A DNA stretch of 64,000 nt from Thereva unica (Eukaryota > Arthropoda > Insecta > Diptera > Therevidae), in contig OX465283.1 in assembly GCA_949987705.1 (NCBI GenBank), positions 48,956,953 through 49,020,952 on the forward strand. Reading direction: 5' to 3'. Within the stretch, counting starts at the first letter, position 1; each line of letters opens with the position of its first letter. A program made the translations under genes and the position numbers. Positions 44,934 through 56,459 of the stretch are shown piece by piece. Below the pieces are notes generated by a model that was not told the origin of the DNA, searched no databases, and saw only the letters and a program-made list of their open reading frames with translations.

Positions 44934-46316
44934 CAGTGGCGGACTCATGGGGGGGAATGAGGGACATCCTCCCCCCAAGAGCTCCGAGTTTGGATTATTT
45001 CAGTTCTGAAAAAATAGGTCAAGTGAAATTGAACTAGGATATTTACTTCTATATACAGGGTGTATCAGTGAAAATTTCGAAACGCCTAGCTGTAGATTGG
45101 GCTTGGATAGACGAACAAAAAATCATATGGGTGGGGGTAGGAATTGTAACGGTTTACCCGCAAGGTTTCTTCCCTAGATTGTGTGAAAGAGCCATCGGTT
45201 CTCCTGATAGATCCATAATCTCCCGAAAGTCCCTTTAATAAAGCTTTGTGGAATTTTGCTGAGCCTCGAATGTCTTCCACACTTTTGCAGAAATTTCTTC
45301 AGCTATTTGCTCGTCTGATCGCCCTGTTATAGGTGGTTAGCAAGCCTTTATAGCTCTCCCAGTTGCTGCGCTGCTCTTCTTGGCTGCGTTGAATAATTTC
45401 TTCGTAGCGGATCTCAGCTTGGAGAGCTCGTTATTCCACCATGGAGTTTTCCTGTTACGCGTCCTCATCAGAACGGGGTAGTTATTTTTGTAAGCAGCAG
45501 TAACCGCCTCCGTAAGGAAGTATGCGGATAGTTCAACATCCATCGCAGATTTGATTGTTGTTCGACTACGCGGCTAATATTTTCAGGGATGATTCCTCGA
45601 CATAAGTGAATTAAATTGTTCTAGAGAGGGAGCTATCTCCACTGTCCACCAACAAACAGGGTATTTACGAAACACATACTACGTATACATGATGAGTTGA
45701 ATAGTTGAGTTGAGGTTGAGTTGAATTTTCGACTCGCGGAACAAATCACAAACAAAACATAGAGATGCTGCTGTCAACTAAATCCAGCTACTCAACTATT
45801 GAACACGCCATACACATAACCTCAACTCAAGCCAGGTAGCAAAGTTGAGTCGAGTTCAGTCGATCCTAATTCCACCACGACGGCCAAACTTGTCCAAAAG
45901 TATTAAATTGTTTAGTACTGAGCTGTACACACGGGCATACAACGGTAAATTTAAGCCAAAAAAGGAATCTGAACCAATGTTTTGTTGAGTATGGTTTGTG
46001 GGAACTTGATTACACTTGACATGTGCACCAGATTTCATGATGTTTTTCTCAATAAATATACAGCCGTTCAGTCCGACAAACATCCTTCTGATGCCCGGCA
46101 CATGTCTTAGCGCTATGTTTCAAACACGGCCGGTGTTCGCCCGCTGTAAGGCCATCTTTTATTTTCACCCGAGGGATTATTTTATTCTTATTAAGTAAAT
46201 TTTTTTACTATCATTTTTAACTGTATCTACAGTACTATTTTAGATAACATCATCTTCAGATTTTGAGTAAAATTTCATCCCCCCCCCCCTAAGAATTGCA
46301 TCTGGATCCGTCCCAG
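44934..46316. mobile_element. hAT element with GTTATAT duplication and nested LINE piece
   Basis: The left end CAGTGGCGGACTCATGGGGG and inverted right end CTGGGACGGATCCAGATGCA are followed inward by runs of G/C (CCTCCCCCC, CCCCCCCCCC). GTTATAT flanks both sides exactly (44927-44933, 46317-46323); an eighth base mismatches. This fits hAT. There is no transposase. A LINE fragment lies inside at 45090-45600, and 45690-45860 holds repeated GTTGAGTTGAG-type sequence in both orientations. Confidence 0.75.
45090..45600 (-). pseudogene. Nested LINE fragment, EN-RT linker (R1/Jockey-like)
   Basis: Minus-strand frames give ELSAYFLTEAVTAAYKNNYP, KTPWWNNELSKLRSATKKLF (the PWWN.EL..LR.. hallmark of the segment between endonuclease and RT), then, one frame shifted, KLLKGLSGDYGSIRRTDGSF-type sequence and TQSREETLR. 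The order is as in R1/Jockey-group LINEs. No RT core follows, so it is a short dead fragment. Confidence 0.7.
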
Positions 46317-46323
46317 GTTATAT

Positions 46324-47282
46324 GACAGACCATGTAGAAATTTCTTACTTGCCAAACTATTTCCGAGGAAATTAATTGGATTTCGGAAAAGACTCTGTTT
46401 TATAAGACACGAAACTAAAATTGAAAATCTTTTTAGTACAATTTCTTTACACTCTGGTAACTAGAAGATAATTTCGAGGACGAAATACAAGACCTAAAGA
46501 TTCTTGTGTGGACATCTGACACCCCGCTCCTTCACAAAGTTTTAGAAACTTAAAGTCGGAATTTTGTTTATAAGTTGAGTAAAAAAAATACACCCAAAAT
46601 CGATTTTTCTTGGATGTACTCTAACATTGTTCAAGCTAAAAAACGTGTTATTTTCGAAGTTGTGGAGAACTACCAGGCCGCAAGTTTCGTAACAGCAAGG
46701 AAAAGTTGTGCTAAACCGGAAACAAACTTTCTTCTGCAGAGAATACCAGTGGTCAATTGATTCCAAAAAGAAATATGATATACGAATTTTAACAGCATCT
46801 AGTGACTTTTAGGATAACATAAAAGTGTAAAAATAAATCCCCAAGAAAGTTTCATATTCAGAGGCAACGACATAATTGTTCAACAATTTTGGAATTTTAA
46901 TTTCACCACTGTCCAAACTATAAGCAAACACAATCTGCTAATTTTTTATGTTCAAGTTTAAGCACAAGAGTAACCCTTTGGCATGATCCTCTCATAGTGT
47001 AATTTGTAGATTAAGTTCAAGAAGATTAGTTGAAAGATTCATTAAAGGAGAAAACAAGTTAAATAGAACCCAAGGAGTACTGCATGAGATAGAGATGAAT
47101 TTTGTATTTGAACTTTTGTATTGTTCCAAGAGTTTGAAAATATTGATTGTTGCAAGTTGGTTTAATATTGTGTTTTTCTATAGATGAAAGGAATTTCTTG
47201 ACTGAAATGAGCATACAAATCTTATCACATGTTCCGTCAATAATATTAAGCAAAATCAAAATATTGCATAATATTATTGACA
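46324..47282. other. Non-coding stretch, nothing recognised
   Basis: Open frames here overlap on opposite strands and show no motif. No repeat copy is found elsewhere in the window. Confidence 0.4.
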
Positions 47283-47290
47283 ATCTAGGG

Positions 47291-47478
47291 CATTGCTTGC
47301 CAACCTGGTGGTCGCGACCCCTAAGGGGGTCCCCATTAGACATAGAGTACAAATAACCATCGCGAGAGGGACATCAGTACTGCTACATGTTAGTTCGGCT
47401 CAATTCTAGTTACAACCAATATTATAGTAAGGCGCTCACATGAGTTTTTCTTTCATTATCAAAGGTTGAGAAACGATG
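47291..47478. mobile_element. Tiny hAT MITE (188 bp)
   Basis: The left end CATTGCTTGCCAACC and inverted right end CATCGTTTCTCAACC resemble hAT ends of the CAGTGGTTCTCAACC type. Adjacent inner sequence GGTGGTCGCGACCCC is typical of hAT-derived repeats. Flanks ATCTAGGG (47283-47290) and GTCTAGGG (47479-47486) match at 7 of 8 bases. Confidence 0.65.
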
Positions 47479-47486
47479 GTCTAGGG

Positions 47487-48029
47487 GCCCCTTAAAGGTG
47501 GATGATATTAAAAAATTATCTGGGGCAAAGAAAGAATCCGTCAATGTTTAGCTCAATATTATTGCACAATATTATGGATATAGTAGCGGGTGTGAGTTGG
47601 AAAAAAACCCGAAAATGGGTCCGTTTTTGAGAATGCTGAACCCGATTGCGAGGTTTGTATTACTTTTTGGGGTTGAGCAACCCCCGAAAACGGCCAAAAC
47701 CACCCCCTAGAGAAGTTAAACCCTCTTTAAACGGTTTCTTTGTGGAATAAAAACACTCTTGAGCGAGTTGTGGTGCTGGATATCGACACCTACCCCCATC
47801 AACCCCTCTACCGGCCAATACTATCCCCCGCAAAGAGTGATTTTTTTGTAATATCAGCGTCATCATTTATTTCCCCTCGTTTTGGAGGAAAGAACGAGCG
47901 ATTTTCCTCGGCCGGAAGGTCACGTTTCAGTGGGTACAGGCAGATTGATTGGGAAAGCTAGGGGCAAGTCTCGCAAGAACGCCGGTGGAGAATATACAGG
48001 AGCATTTGTGCGTGCTAAAGAGAGACATC
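47487..48029. other. Unassigned, partly GC-rich
   Basis: Section 47640-47860 contains CCCCC-rich blocks (AACCCCCGAAAACGG, ACCACCCCC) and two overlapping opposite-strand frames. It vaguely resembles, inverted, the G-rich blocks of Transib 1 repeats. I could not establish ends. Confidence 0.3.
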
Positions 48030-48440
48030 CTCATAAGTATATCCACTTTCTCTAGGTTGCCGGCTCCAGGTGGAGGCCCCTATCATCATACTTTATGGCT
48101 AGAAAGACTTGGCCAAATCCACCGAACACCAAAACAAAAAACAGCTGACTGAAGTCGAAAAAGGGATCAGCGTTCCCTTTGAAAGGGTCTCGACATTGGA
48201 AACCTATTCCCAAACAGCATCTGATTGAGCTGCTGGCCTAAAAAGCATCACTACAAAGCTGGCTGAAAATATGCGCCACCTAGACGATATACAGCTTACT
48301 CAAAGGCTCAGTGATATCATAATCCGTGGCATTCCAACGAAGCAAGATGACTCGCCATTGAAGATCGTGGCGAATATTGCAAGACTGATCAATCACCGCC
48401 TATCAGACTTCACTCAGGCCTTTCTTTTGCGTTTATGGAT
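48030..48440 (+). pseudogene. LINE ORF1-like (gag-like) fragment
   Basis: The plus strand at 48271 reads MRHLDDIQLTQRLSDIIIRG, then IPTKQDDSPLKIVANIARLI. The motif (h)hhI.GIP....E.....hV..IA..I is the RNA-binding-like region of ORF1 proteins of CR1/L2 and Jockey-group LINEs. A coiled-coil-like stretch upstream is broken by stops. It probably belongs with the RT relic 200 bp downstream, with the intervening part deleted. Confidence 0.45.
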
Positions 48441-48639
48441 GCGTTTGAGGAGTGGGCAAATTGTCGTTATTGAGTGGGCCAATCACCGATCGGAGTTATA
48501 GTGCTTCAAACTTCATATATCACTTTCTTTGCACTATATTTCGTTAATGGTTAATTCTATATGAAAAATCCTGCGTAAGATTTATAGAACACACGATTAT
48601 CTATAATTTTTGTTATTATTATTTACCGTATCCATCGTC

Positions 48640-49215
48640 GCTACAAAAATTAAGATGGCTAAGAGAAGTTATGCTCGTAAGCTTAATCCTTCGCTCCCAG
48701 CCAAAACTGTCTGGAGCAATAACTTACGCTCCCTAGGCGTGCATTCTAAAAATGTAATTGCGCCTCATTCTGGACGAAGGTCCAGAAAGCCTCAATCAAC
48801 ATTTCATTGGAAACCATTCGACGGCCCAGATTAAAACTCTCCCCGCCACATCCCCTGATGGCTTTTGCTTTCGCTGTGTCGATTCCGTTGAGGTTGTCTC
48901 AGCTCTAAAATCAACTAAGTTACAAGCGACCGGTACTGACAATATATGTATCTCTTAGATTCCTAAATATGCTTATACAATGTCTCTTGCCGGTCTTGAC
49001 TCACATTTTTAACACATGCCTCACTGGTTTTAAGTTTCCTTCGTCGTGGAAACTTGCTTTAATCACGCTTATTCCTAAATGCCCGTCCCCTGCCACCCCG
49101 CGGATTTCCGTACGCCGTCTAGTATACTTCCTTTCCTTTTTTGGCTAAGGTTCTTGGAAAAATTATTGCTGCTCAAATACTAGAGTTTTGTGTACGAATC
49201 CAATTCATTTACGAA
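48640..49215 (+). pseudogene. Jockey-like LINE ORF2 fragment
   Basis: Plus-strand frames give AKRSYARKLNPSLPAKTVWS, NLRSLGVHS, then FCFRCVDSVEVVSALKSTKL, ATGTDNI, then HIFNTCLTGFKFPSSWK and LITLIPK. These are the EN-RT linker and RT motifs 0-1 of the same family as 33306-35165 (minus). Frame breaks occur at several points and the later RT motifs are missing. Confidence 0.7.
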
Positions 49216-49335
49216 TGGCAATCTGGCCATTACTGGTATGAGCGTGTATCGAACGAAATAAATGATGCGAAGTGTGATTTCAACGTAGTGGAGAGATATG
49301 GGTTTCCTCTTTCTTACTTCTTTTCCCGATTAAAA

Positions 49336-49600
49336 ATGAAATTCGCCCGCAGCTAGCACGCAGCTGGCATGCACTAGCCCGCACGGCGCCCGCAGCTAGC
49401 ATGCACGCCTGAAGACTAGCCCGCAGCTAGCATGCAGCTGGCACGCACGAATATTATAAATCACGAGTAAAAATGAAATTCGCCCGCAGCTAGCACGCAG
49501 CTGGCATGCACTAGCCCGCACGGCGCCCTCAGCTAGCATGCACGCCTGAGTGAAAATAACACTAGCATGCAGCTAGCATGAAGCTGGTACGCACGAAACT
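49336..49600. repeat. GC-rich minisatellite, GCAGCTAGCAYGC motif, duplicated block
   Basis: Variants of CCGCAGCTAGCAYGCAGCTG and GGCATGCACTAGCCCGCACG recur. A larger block starting TAAAAATGAAATTCGCCCGC is present at 49331 and again at 49468 (137 bp apart), nearly identical over about 85 bp. The strong GC bias differs sharply from the surroundings. Confidence 0.85.
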
Positions 49601-49689
49601 CAAATTTAAAATGAAAGAAAAAAATTTTTTTTCGTAGAATAAAAATTCTACGCCTCTTAAAAAAGATGGAGAAGAGTATTATATATGTA

Positions 49690-50709
49690 CTAGCTGGGAT
49701 CCCCGTTACCGAAATTCGGTTACAAAAACAATAAATATATAAAATTCACGATTTGTTCGAATTTAAATTCAATTTAAATATTTTTATTTCAAAAAAAAAA
49801 ATTATAGGTACGCAATGGCGAATTTTTAATTTTACACAATACAACTCAATAATACTATACACAAAAAAGTATAAAAAAATGCACGCACAAAGTGACCGAG
49901 TTTTTTTAAGTCAGTTATGCCGCCAAAAATCTACACAAACGCTTGTTTTTCTCTGTTTCTGACCCTGTTTAGATGTTGCGCTTTGTCGCGCGCTTTGAGT
50001 CGCCTCAAAGCGCACATTTGTTTAGACGATTCGCTTTGAGTCCAGTCGCTTCCTTTACAGCTGGAACAAATGGAATAAAAACAATTTGCACAATTTGCTA
50101 TCTACGAACTATTGGCGTGTTTTTATAATGTGTGATAACAATTTTTGCGATATCCAGATTATTTCCGTTTTTTAAAATAAGAAAAGTGATATGGTGTTTT
50201 TGTAAATTGCCAAAATAACGTTTCTTAAAAGTTTTCTCGCACGTGTTTTTACTTAGAAGGCTGAAACGAAAGTGAAATGAAACACGAAGATGGAACAAAA
50301 TGAAATTAAAACGCCAAAAAAGCGCAAGTGAATCCCTTTCTGATCAAGACTCACTTCCCACCGCCCCGAAACCTCCCCGCGCCCACAAATTTCGTGAGGC
50401 ACTTGCGCTGAAGCGCACCGTCTAAACAGGGTCTCTCATTCGCTTCACTGAAACGGCATTTGTGTCAATCGTAGGCTACTCAGCTCTACGTTGATGCTCA
50501 CAAAAAATTCAAATTTTCCAACGGCTTTTTAAAATTCGAAAAATTAAAATCGTTATAACTTTTTTATTCGTGAATCGATTTCGTTGAAATTCCTTATTAC
50601 AAAACTATGCCATAAAAAGAACATTCTCTGAAAATTTAAACGAAATCGGTCCACGAACAAAAAAGCCTTAGCGTGTACAAACTTTTTGTTTGCCTATTAA
50701 TATATAAGA
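49690..50709 (-). mobile_element. Helitron/Helentron-like element 2
   Basis: On the minus strand the 5' end is TCTTATATATTAATAGGCAA preceded by A, and the 3' end is GGGGATCCCAGCTAG followed by TAC. These parallel the ends of the element at 40973-42229 (TCTATACTAATAAAAG ... GCGGGATTTTGCTAGTAGA). No helicase is encoded. A MITE (49961-50433) interrupts it. Confidence 0.5.
49961..50433. mobile_element. MITE with GACCCTGTTTAGA inverted ends
   Basis: The left end GACCCTGTTTAGATGTTGCG and inverted right end GACCCTGTTTAGACGGTGCG continue with GC-rich CTTTGTCGCGCGC / CTTCAGCGCAAGT. Length is 473 bp. No convincing target duplication is found, so no superfamily is assigned. It sits inside Helitron-like element 2 and is therefore the later arrival. 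Confidence 0.75.
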
Positions 50710-51217
50710 TGTAAAGTCGTCATCAAATCGAACTTTTTCATTAAATTTTTTTCAAGTATCTGCATTAAAAACAAATAGGAATTTTTCATATTTAATTAGA
50801 GAATACATTTAATGAATCAAAAACAATTATTCATCATACTCAAACTTATTACTAGGCGCTAATACATATGCATCGCTTAGGTTCTTTATAAAAAAACATA
50901 GTGTAATAATACATTCAATGTCAATAAGATTTACATCTGATTCTTCACTCATTATTTTACATATACAATATATGGTATAGAAATTCGTTCATCGTTAAAA
51001 TTAATATTTGGCTGAAAAAGGAAATTGAACATCTACTTTTCTAAATAAAGAATAATAGCTTGATGTAGTGCAATTTTTTCGACAACACTCAGAACAATAA
51101 CATATTTTTACGAATTTTTCCACAAATCCAAAATTTTCACTATCGCGTTTAATTTTTATACAATTCGACACAGTTTTCAACGTGGAAACTTCTAAAGCAG
51201 AAAATTGTGGATTTTCT

Positions 51218-51510
51218 AACCGCGTGCATCCTTGTGGCGGGAGCATGCATCCCTGTATCGGGAGAGTGCATGCTTGTGGCCAGATCCTACACATTTTAAG
51301 CAGGCACATTTTGAGATTTTCGTGCGTGTGGCGGGAGAGTGGATACCTGTGGCGGGAGAGTGCATCCCTCTAGCGAACAAATTTTTAGATTTTCGTGCCA
51401 GTGGCGGGAGCGTGTATCCCTGTGGCGGGAGCGTGCGTACCTGTGGCGGGAGAGTACGTACTTTTGTGGCGTGCCTGTTTGTTCGCTATGCGTGCTAGCT
51501 GCGGGCGCGT
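51218..51510. repeat. Minisatellite, TGGCGGGAGAGTGCATCCC motif
   Basis: Units of about 21-24 bp (TGTGGCGGGAGCGTGTATCC, TGTGGCGGGAGAGTGCATCC and variants) occur seven or more times, interrupted by AT-rich spacers containing AGATTTTCGTGC at 51315 and 51391. The block ends in GCGTGCTAGCTGCGGGCGCG, the inverse of the left minisatellite at 49.3 kb. Open frames across it are by-products of a repeat without stops. Confidence 0.8.
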
Positions 51511-51554
51511 GCGTGCTAGTAAGGAAATTAACCATGAAATTATTTTTAATCGGG

Positions 51555-54500
51555 TTGGTGCAGTAAAATTTCCACCTTGAAATGAGGCGAGATGAAATTG
51601 TAAAACATAAATATGGGTGCGTTCCTTTTAAACACAGCGAGAGACAGGGTGTCCCACACGGTGTTCCGTAAACGACATGAGTAAAGTTGATGAAACACTG
51701 AGTGTATCCTTGTCTTGTAAATGGAAAGCACCCCATATGTATACATCATGGAGGTATAGGTTTCTTACTCTCTTACTCTTACTCTGAGGCAGTTTGATGC
51801 ATATTAGAATCAGACTCGTGAAAAAAGCTCTTCATTGGTATTTATTTCTTTTATTTTTTTTTTAGGTTTGGCATGACAATGGTATAGTTGTTTTCAAACC
51901 TCGTGACATCCCGCGCATGTTCCCCAGCTAAGCTCTTAAAAATGTTTAAAAGCTCAGACAACAGCTTCACTTAACTCCTCCTATTAATCACTTGCTGCCA
52001 TGTAATCAGTCGCGACTGCGTATTGCTAAAGGGAGGTGTATTTTTCTGGGACTTCAATGATTATTTAAAAAATTTACAAATTATGACTGAAAAACACCCG
52101 TTTTGATATATTTTTTTTAATTTAAGGTTTTTATATTTTACACATATGCCACAGAAATAATTTGTAGCAATTTCTACTAAAAAATACGAAATTTGTATTT
52201 TTATCACTTTGATTACTTGATTGTTGACATTTTCCGCCAGTCGCATACGCGCTTTTGCTTGGGGAGATTGTGTTGCTTGCGGCTGCAGAGAACTCTCAAT
52301 TTATGAATGAAAATGCTCATATATTTAAAAGAAATTTTTCCAGCAATTCTTTTAATTTATTTTAAATTTAAGGATGAGAAATATTTAGCATAATTATAGT
52401 AAAATTATGCTTATTACGATGGATAAACTGACTTGGTTGAGCAGGAGTTTTACATGTATTTAAAAGCTCTGCTCAATACATATAAAGATTAGTTAACTTT
52501 ATTCATCCGGCATGCGCACATCCCTTCCCAAATTATTTTGTTGAGTTTTTTCTGCGTTTGTTGCCTTTTTAAGTTAAAAGAGGGGAAATGATAGAACAAA
52601 ATTTATGAAATTGGGCAACGAGGTGCGCAGAACCCTTCAAATTATTTGTGTCACGGCGTTTGAAAACTTCTATACCTCGCCTCGTTTGAAGAGGGACATT
52701 TTACTGGGTCAAAAGAAAAAAGAAACACCCCTTACAAATTCATATTAAAGGCATATATTTTAGTGACCGTGAATGGTGTCATTTAGCATACTCAACTGCT
52801 ATACTATACTGGTTCGATTACAGAGGCTAAGCAGCATTGAACGTGAATAGCATTCAATTGGGGGACCGCATTAATAAAACGACATTTTTAAAGTTTTCGA
52901 TACCGGCGCAATTAGTACTTAACATACCCACGACGAAATTCTCAAATTGTTACGACCTCTTTTCGACTGGGATTGATGGTGGCCAAATAGGGCACTCCTT
53001 ACGAAGAGGTACGAATGAGGCGTTAGATGCCCTGGGTGAGCCCTATAGGGCAATCCACATGAGGTCCACATAAAGTAGTGAGGCTAGTCTCATAGGGGCC
53101 GTATCTGCACCTCCCTTGTGGGGCATAACCCATAACAAACGACATAGCTCAACAGAGCTTTTAAATAAATTGACTAATTAACTTTTCACATTTTAACGGA
53201 TATCTATTCACATGCTCCCCACCCACAATGATTAAGGTCCGCTGCCCCTGGTAATGCATCCTTCAATCTTGAAAACAGCGTAGTAGTTATTTAAAGAATA
53301 TGAAAGTTTTACGTTTGTTTTTCTATTTCTAACAAGATTGCTTGTTAGATAAATCAGATGAAACCTCATGCAAACAAAAGTAATTTAGTTTCGTAGGCAG
53401 AAATTTTAAAGAAGATTAAGAAGAAGAACATCTTTACTTTATATTTAAGATTTTCTATTTATAGGTTTATTGTGTTTGAATTGCCATAAGTAAAGCAAAA
53501 CTCTAAATATACCTTAAATAATTTGTGCCAAGCACAAAATCGATTGTTAAAGGAAGTACTACTTATGGTTCTCCCGTTTACTTACTTCAATCCAATCCTT
53601 GAATTAATCTTCCATATTGAATTATTCGAATTTTGAAAATAACCATGAAATATCGATTCAATTAGGATAATAGCATCCACTTAAGATTATCTGTACTACA
53701 TTTAATATTAAACTTGAGGCTTTGTTAAGCGTTAAAAGAATTACAACTAAATAATTGGATTTCGCCCACACATATAGGGGCAACTTATCGGTGTAATGGA
53801 CCATTGTCAGATATTCACAGAAAACGTTGTAGAAATTGATACATCCTTCCGGTACAGCTCCCATTAATCCCATATGTTCGTTTCTCATAAATTATACAAA
53901 GGCCAAGAGAAGGGAAAAAGTTGGGAATCAGTTTACGGATGGAAATGATATTCGAACCCAAAACGGATAATCATATCCAAGTGCTTGTAATCATGTTATC
54001 CAATATGATTTACTAAATTCTAAAAAAAAAACATTGTGTGCATCACTTACTTATAAAGACATTTCAAACACCGACTTGTGTTATGGAATTGATAATCAGC
54101 ATTTGCCGTCCTTTAATCTTATTTTTATGTACAACACACATTTTCATTTTCAGTTGATTAAATGTTAAAGTCAATAGGAAAAAACATTTTACAGAAAAGT
54201 AATTAAAGCCGATATTTGACAAAAGTTTCGTCTTGTTCAAATGAGGCTCAGATAAACACCAGTAGTGGGTGAATTTCTTATCGATTTTCTTTTTCAAAAT
54301 GAAAACAAAATTTAAATTACTCCAGGGGCTGGGGGAGATAACAGAGAGTCCTCTAGACCGTAAAAGTTAATTTCACTGTTGCATTAAAAAAATGAAATGA
54401 AGAAAATAATAATTATTCTTTAGATAATACTGTTATTAATTAGCAAACTGAATTTGATTAGAATACTTAGGGGTGGATTTTTTTTTCATATATTTTTTCC

Positions 54501-54655
54501 GTTTTTACCATTCACAAGTTGTTGTTTGTGATCTGTTATTCAAAATCAATGCCATTTTGTATTGTACGAACTTGTATGAACTTTATAGTCCGAGTTTTTG
54601 GTAAGCACACAAGTCTCAGATTCATATCGCCTTATACTAGATGCTTGGAGCTTTA
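51555..54655. other. Mostly AT-rich; one GC-richer patch at 52.8-53.1 kb
   Basis: Section 52830-53110 has balanced composition and a 78-codon open frame (52837-53073) ending in LDALGEPYRAIHMRST; I do not recognise it and it may be an old element. The T-tract plus TAG|GTTTGG at 51864 looks like an acceptor but is followed by a poor donor. The remainder is unremarkable. Confidence 0.4.
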
Positions 54656-55064
54656 GGCCTGAACTACATTGAGAAGCAGTGCATTGCAGCACTGTGCCGT
54701 ATGTTGCAGTGGTTTATTAGAGAAAGCATGGTAAAACACTTTAAATAAGCAGTGTTTTGACATTGACTGTTCATATATAGTCTTTTGCCTATTTTTTGTA
54801 GTCCCTGTGACTTTTGTTGTATAGAAATTCCTTATTTTTCACTAATTCTATAAATTTTTCATCATCCATTTCGGCAATAATGGCAATGTCAAGTTTTTCA
54901 AAAATCGGTACACAGTGAGAAGCAGTTTTTTTAGAAATTAGCCAAAGACAAGTCAGTGCAGTGCAAGGCAGTGAAGTTAATGTGAGTTGCCACATTCTGT
55001 TACAAGAAATCTAAATTTCACTGCGTAGTGTTGCACTGCACTGTTTTTCAATGTAGCTCAAGCT
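54656..55064 (-). mobile_element. PIF/Harbinger-type MITE with start of a MADF reading frame
   Basis: Inverted ends GGCCTGAACTACATTGAGAA and GCTTGAGCTACATTGAAAAA are followed on both sides by CAGTGCAKTGCA. On the minus strand a 26-codon frame starts at 54869 (MDDEKFIELVKNKEFLYNKS, then HRDYKK) and stops at 54789. This is the first helix and the LYNKSHRDYK signature of a MADF domain, which Harbinger-type elements carry as their DNA-binding second protein. The element has lost the rest of that gene and the transposase. I found no certain 3 bp duplication. Confidence 0.6.
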
Positions 55065-55069
55065 GTAGC

Positions 55070-55645
55070 CTGCGGTCGGCAACCTATGACGCGTGCCACA
55101 CGTGGGAAAATCTCTGGTGTCACGAAGACAATTTGGAAATGTGGATTAAACTAAAATTATCAATATGTTTAGGCCCCCATTCATATACAGGCTGCCGGTA
55201 GGCCGTGGCCTCAACGTAACTCGCCTTGAGGCCAAGTATAACTACACAATCACTGACCGCCAAATGGGTGGGCCTGCAGTCCAGGAAAACTGGCAAAAAT
55301 CTTCATTTCGGTGAGTATTTAGCGCCAATCCGGGCCTGAAGATCTGAACTTCTATTCAGTCGTTTTCCCCTGTGTGTTTGTAGGGAATCATGAAGTCACT
55401 ACGGCCTCTCAGGGCCTGCCTGTAAGTGAATGGGGACCTTAAAGTGTGGCCTTAATCGGGCCCTACCTGCCGAGCTGGTCTGATAGGCTACGGCCTGCCG
55501 GCAGCCAGCATATGAATGGCCGCAAGAGGAAGTCCCCAAAGTAGACATAATAATGTTTAATTAATTTTTGGTGGCACGCTTAATACGCAGTAGTTTTAAT
55601 TATCTGTTTTGTGGCACGCCAATGCATTTGGGTTGCCGACCGCTG
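55070..55645 (+). mobile_element. hAT-like MITE, copy C (most complete)
   Basis: The ends CTGCGGTCGGCAACC and, inverted, CAGCGGTCGGCAACC are each followed by a GCGTGCCAC block. The interior is GC-rich with palindromic GGCCT/AGGCC motifs. It shares long segments with copies at 2596-3425 (inverted) and 24655-24850. No coding capacity. The 8 bp flanks (GCTGTAGC, GCTAACAG) do not match, so the duplication has decayed or the ends are a few bases off. Confidence 0.7.
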
Positions 55646-56455
55646 GCTAACAGACTTTGTTTTTTGTATAGGAATCGTGCCGGTTTTAGTGGTTCCATGT
55701 TTCTATCGGATGTAATTACTCTCCCAAGGTTGGTTAACTACGTCTAAATCACGCTCTGATCTCTTGATTGTGGAAGCAAAGCTAGATAGTCTTGTAACCC
55801 CGACCACCAAGTAGTTCGTTTTGCTTTCATTGATGTATCTTGTACAATTCTTAACGTTCTTTTGATTCTTTCAATGTTTATCACTTCAGCCTCTGTGAAC
55901 TTGTTTAGTATTCTACTTTTTGCTGTTGGTCCTGAATCTCGAATTATTTTCTCCAACCCAACCTTGAAAAAAAGCTATTCTACGGTCCCCTTCATAATGT
56001 GTAATGGTCTAGGTGGCATTCCAGATATCATTATTTGGCTTGGCACATTGCATTGTTAACCGGTAAGCTTATCAGGAATATAGAATATAGAATATACTTG
56101 GCGATTTATAGAGGTCAACCTATGGGGTAGAGATCTTCCACCTTATGAATGCTGCCTAGGTGACCTAGACCAAGTTGTTGATTCTTAATGACAAGAGGAT
56201 CTGACGAACGTAGCATCTGAACGCTAGCATTAGAGCAGCAGTTAGTCAAAGCAAATCCATTCTTTTGAAGCATTGTCGTAAGGGCAATTATAAGCTTGGT
56301 GGCACTAGCGTGGACTCATTATCAGATATTGTTGCGGTTTCCACTTCAGCTAACTCGCCATTCATCGATTTTTTATATAATGTATTCTTCTTGTGAGAGC
56401 TCTTTTCAATCTCTCAAGGCAGAAATAATTAAAACTACGGAACTAGTTCATTTTC
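55646..56455. other. Unassigned, with one protein-like broken frame
   Basis: The minus-strand frame 55956-55744 (EKIIRDSGPTAKSRILNKFT, then IKRTLRIVQDTSMKAKRTTW) has protein-like composition and may continue upstream across a stop near 55960. I do not recognise it. An LTR-element or DNA-transposon origin is possible. Confidence 0.3.
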
Positions 56456-56459
56456 GAGA

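Larger units (their letters stand above)
49325..51554. mobile_element. Composite element with inverted ends and opposed minisatellites
   Basis: CCCGATTAAAAAT at 49325-49337 is exactly inverted at 51542-51554. Inside each end is a GC-rich array: left CCCGCAGCTAGCACGC, right (inverted) CCCGCAGCTAGCACGC near 51485-51500. Between lie a Helitron-like element (49690-50709, minus) and a MITE (49961-50433). No transposase and no clear target duplication are seen, so the outer element is a proposal from symmetry only. Confidence 0.45.

Noticed and set aside
51182..51736. Several overlapping Cys/Gly-rich frames in three frames and on both strands
   Set aside because: They are by-products of a stop-free minisatellite, not genes.
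51840..51875. Long T-tract with TAG|GTTTGG
   Set aside because: Good acceptor but GTTTGG is a poor donor.
54900..54920. ACACAGTGAGAAG as a further Transib end
   Set aside because: CACAGTG occurs by chance here; there is no partner TIR and no CGNCG flank, and it lies within the Harbinger-type MITE.
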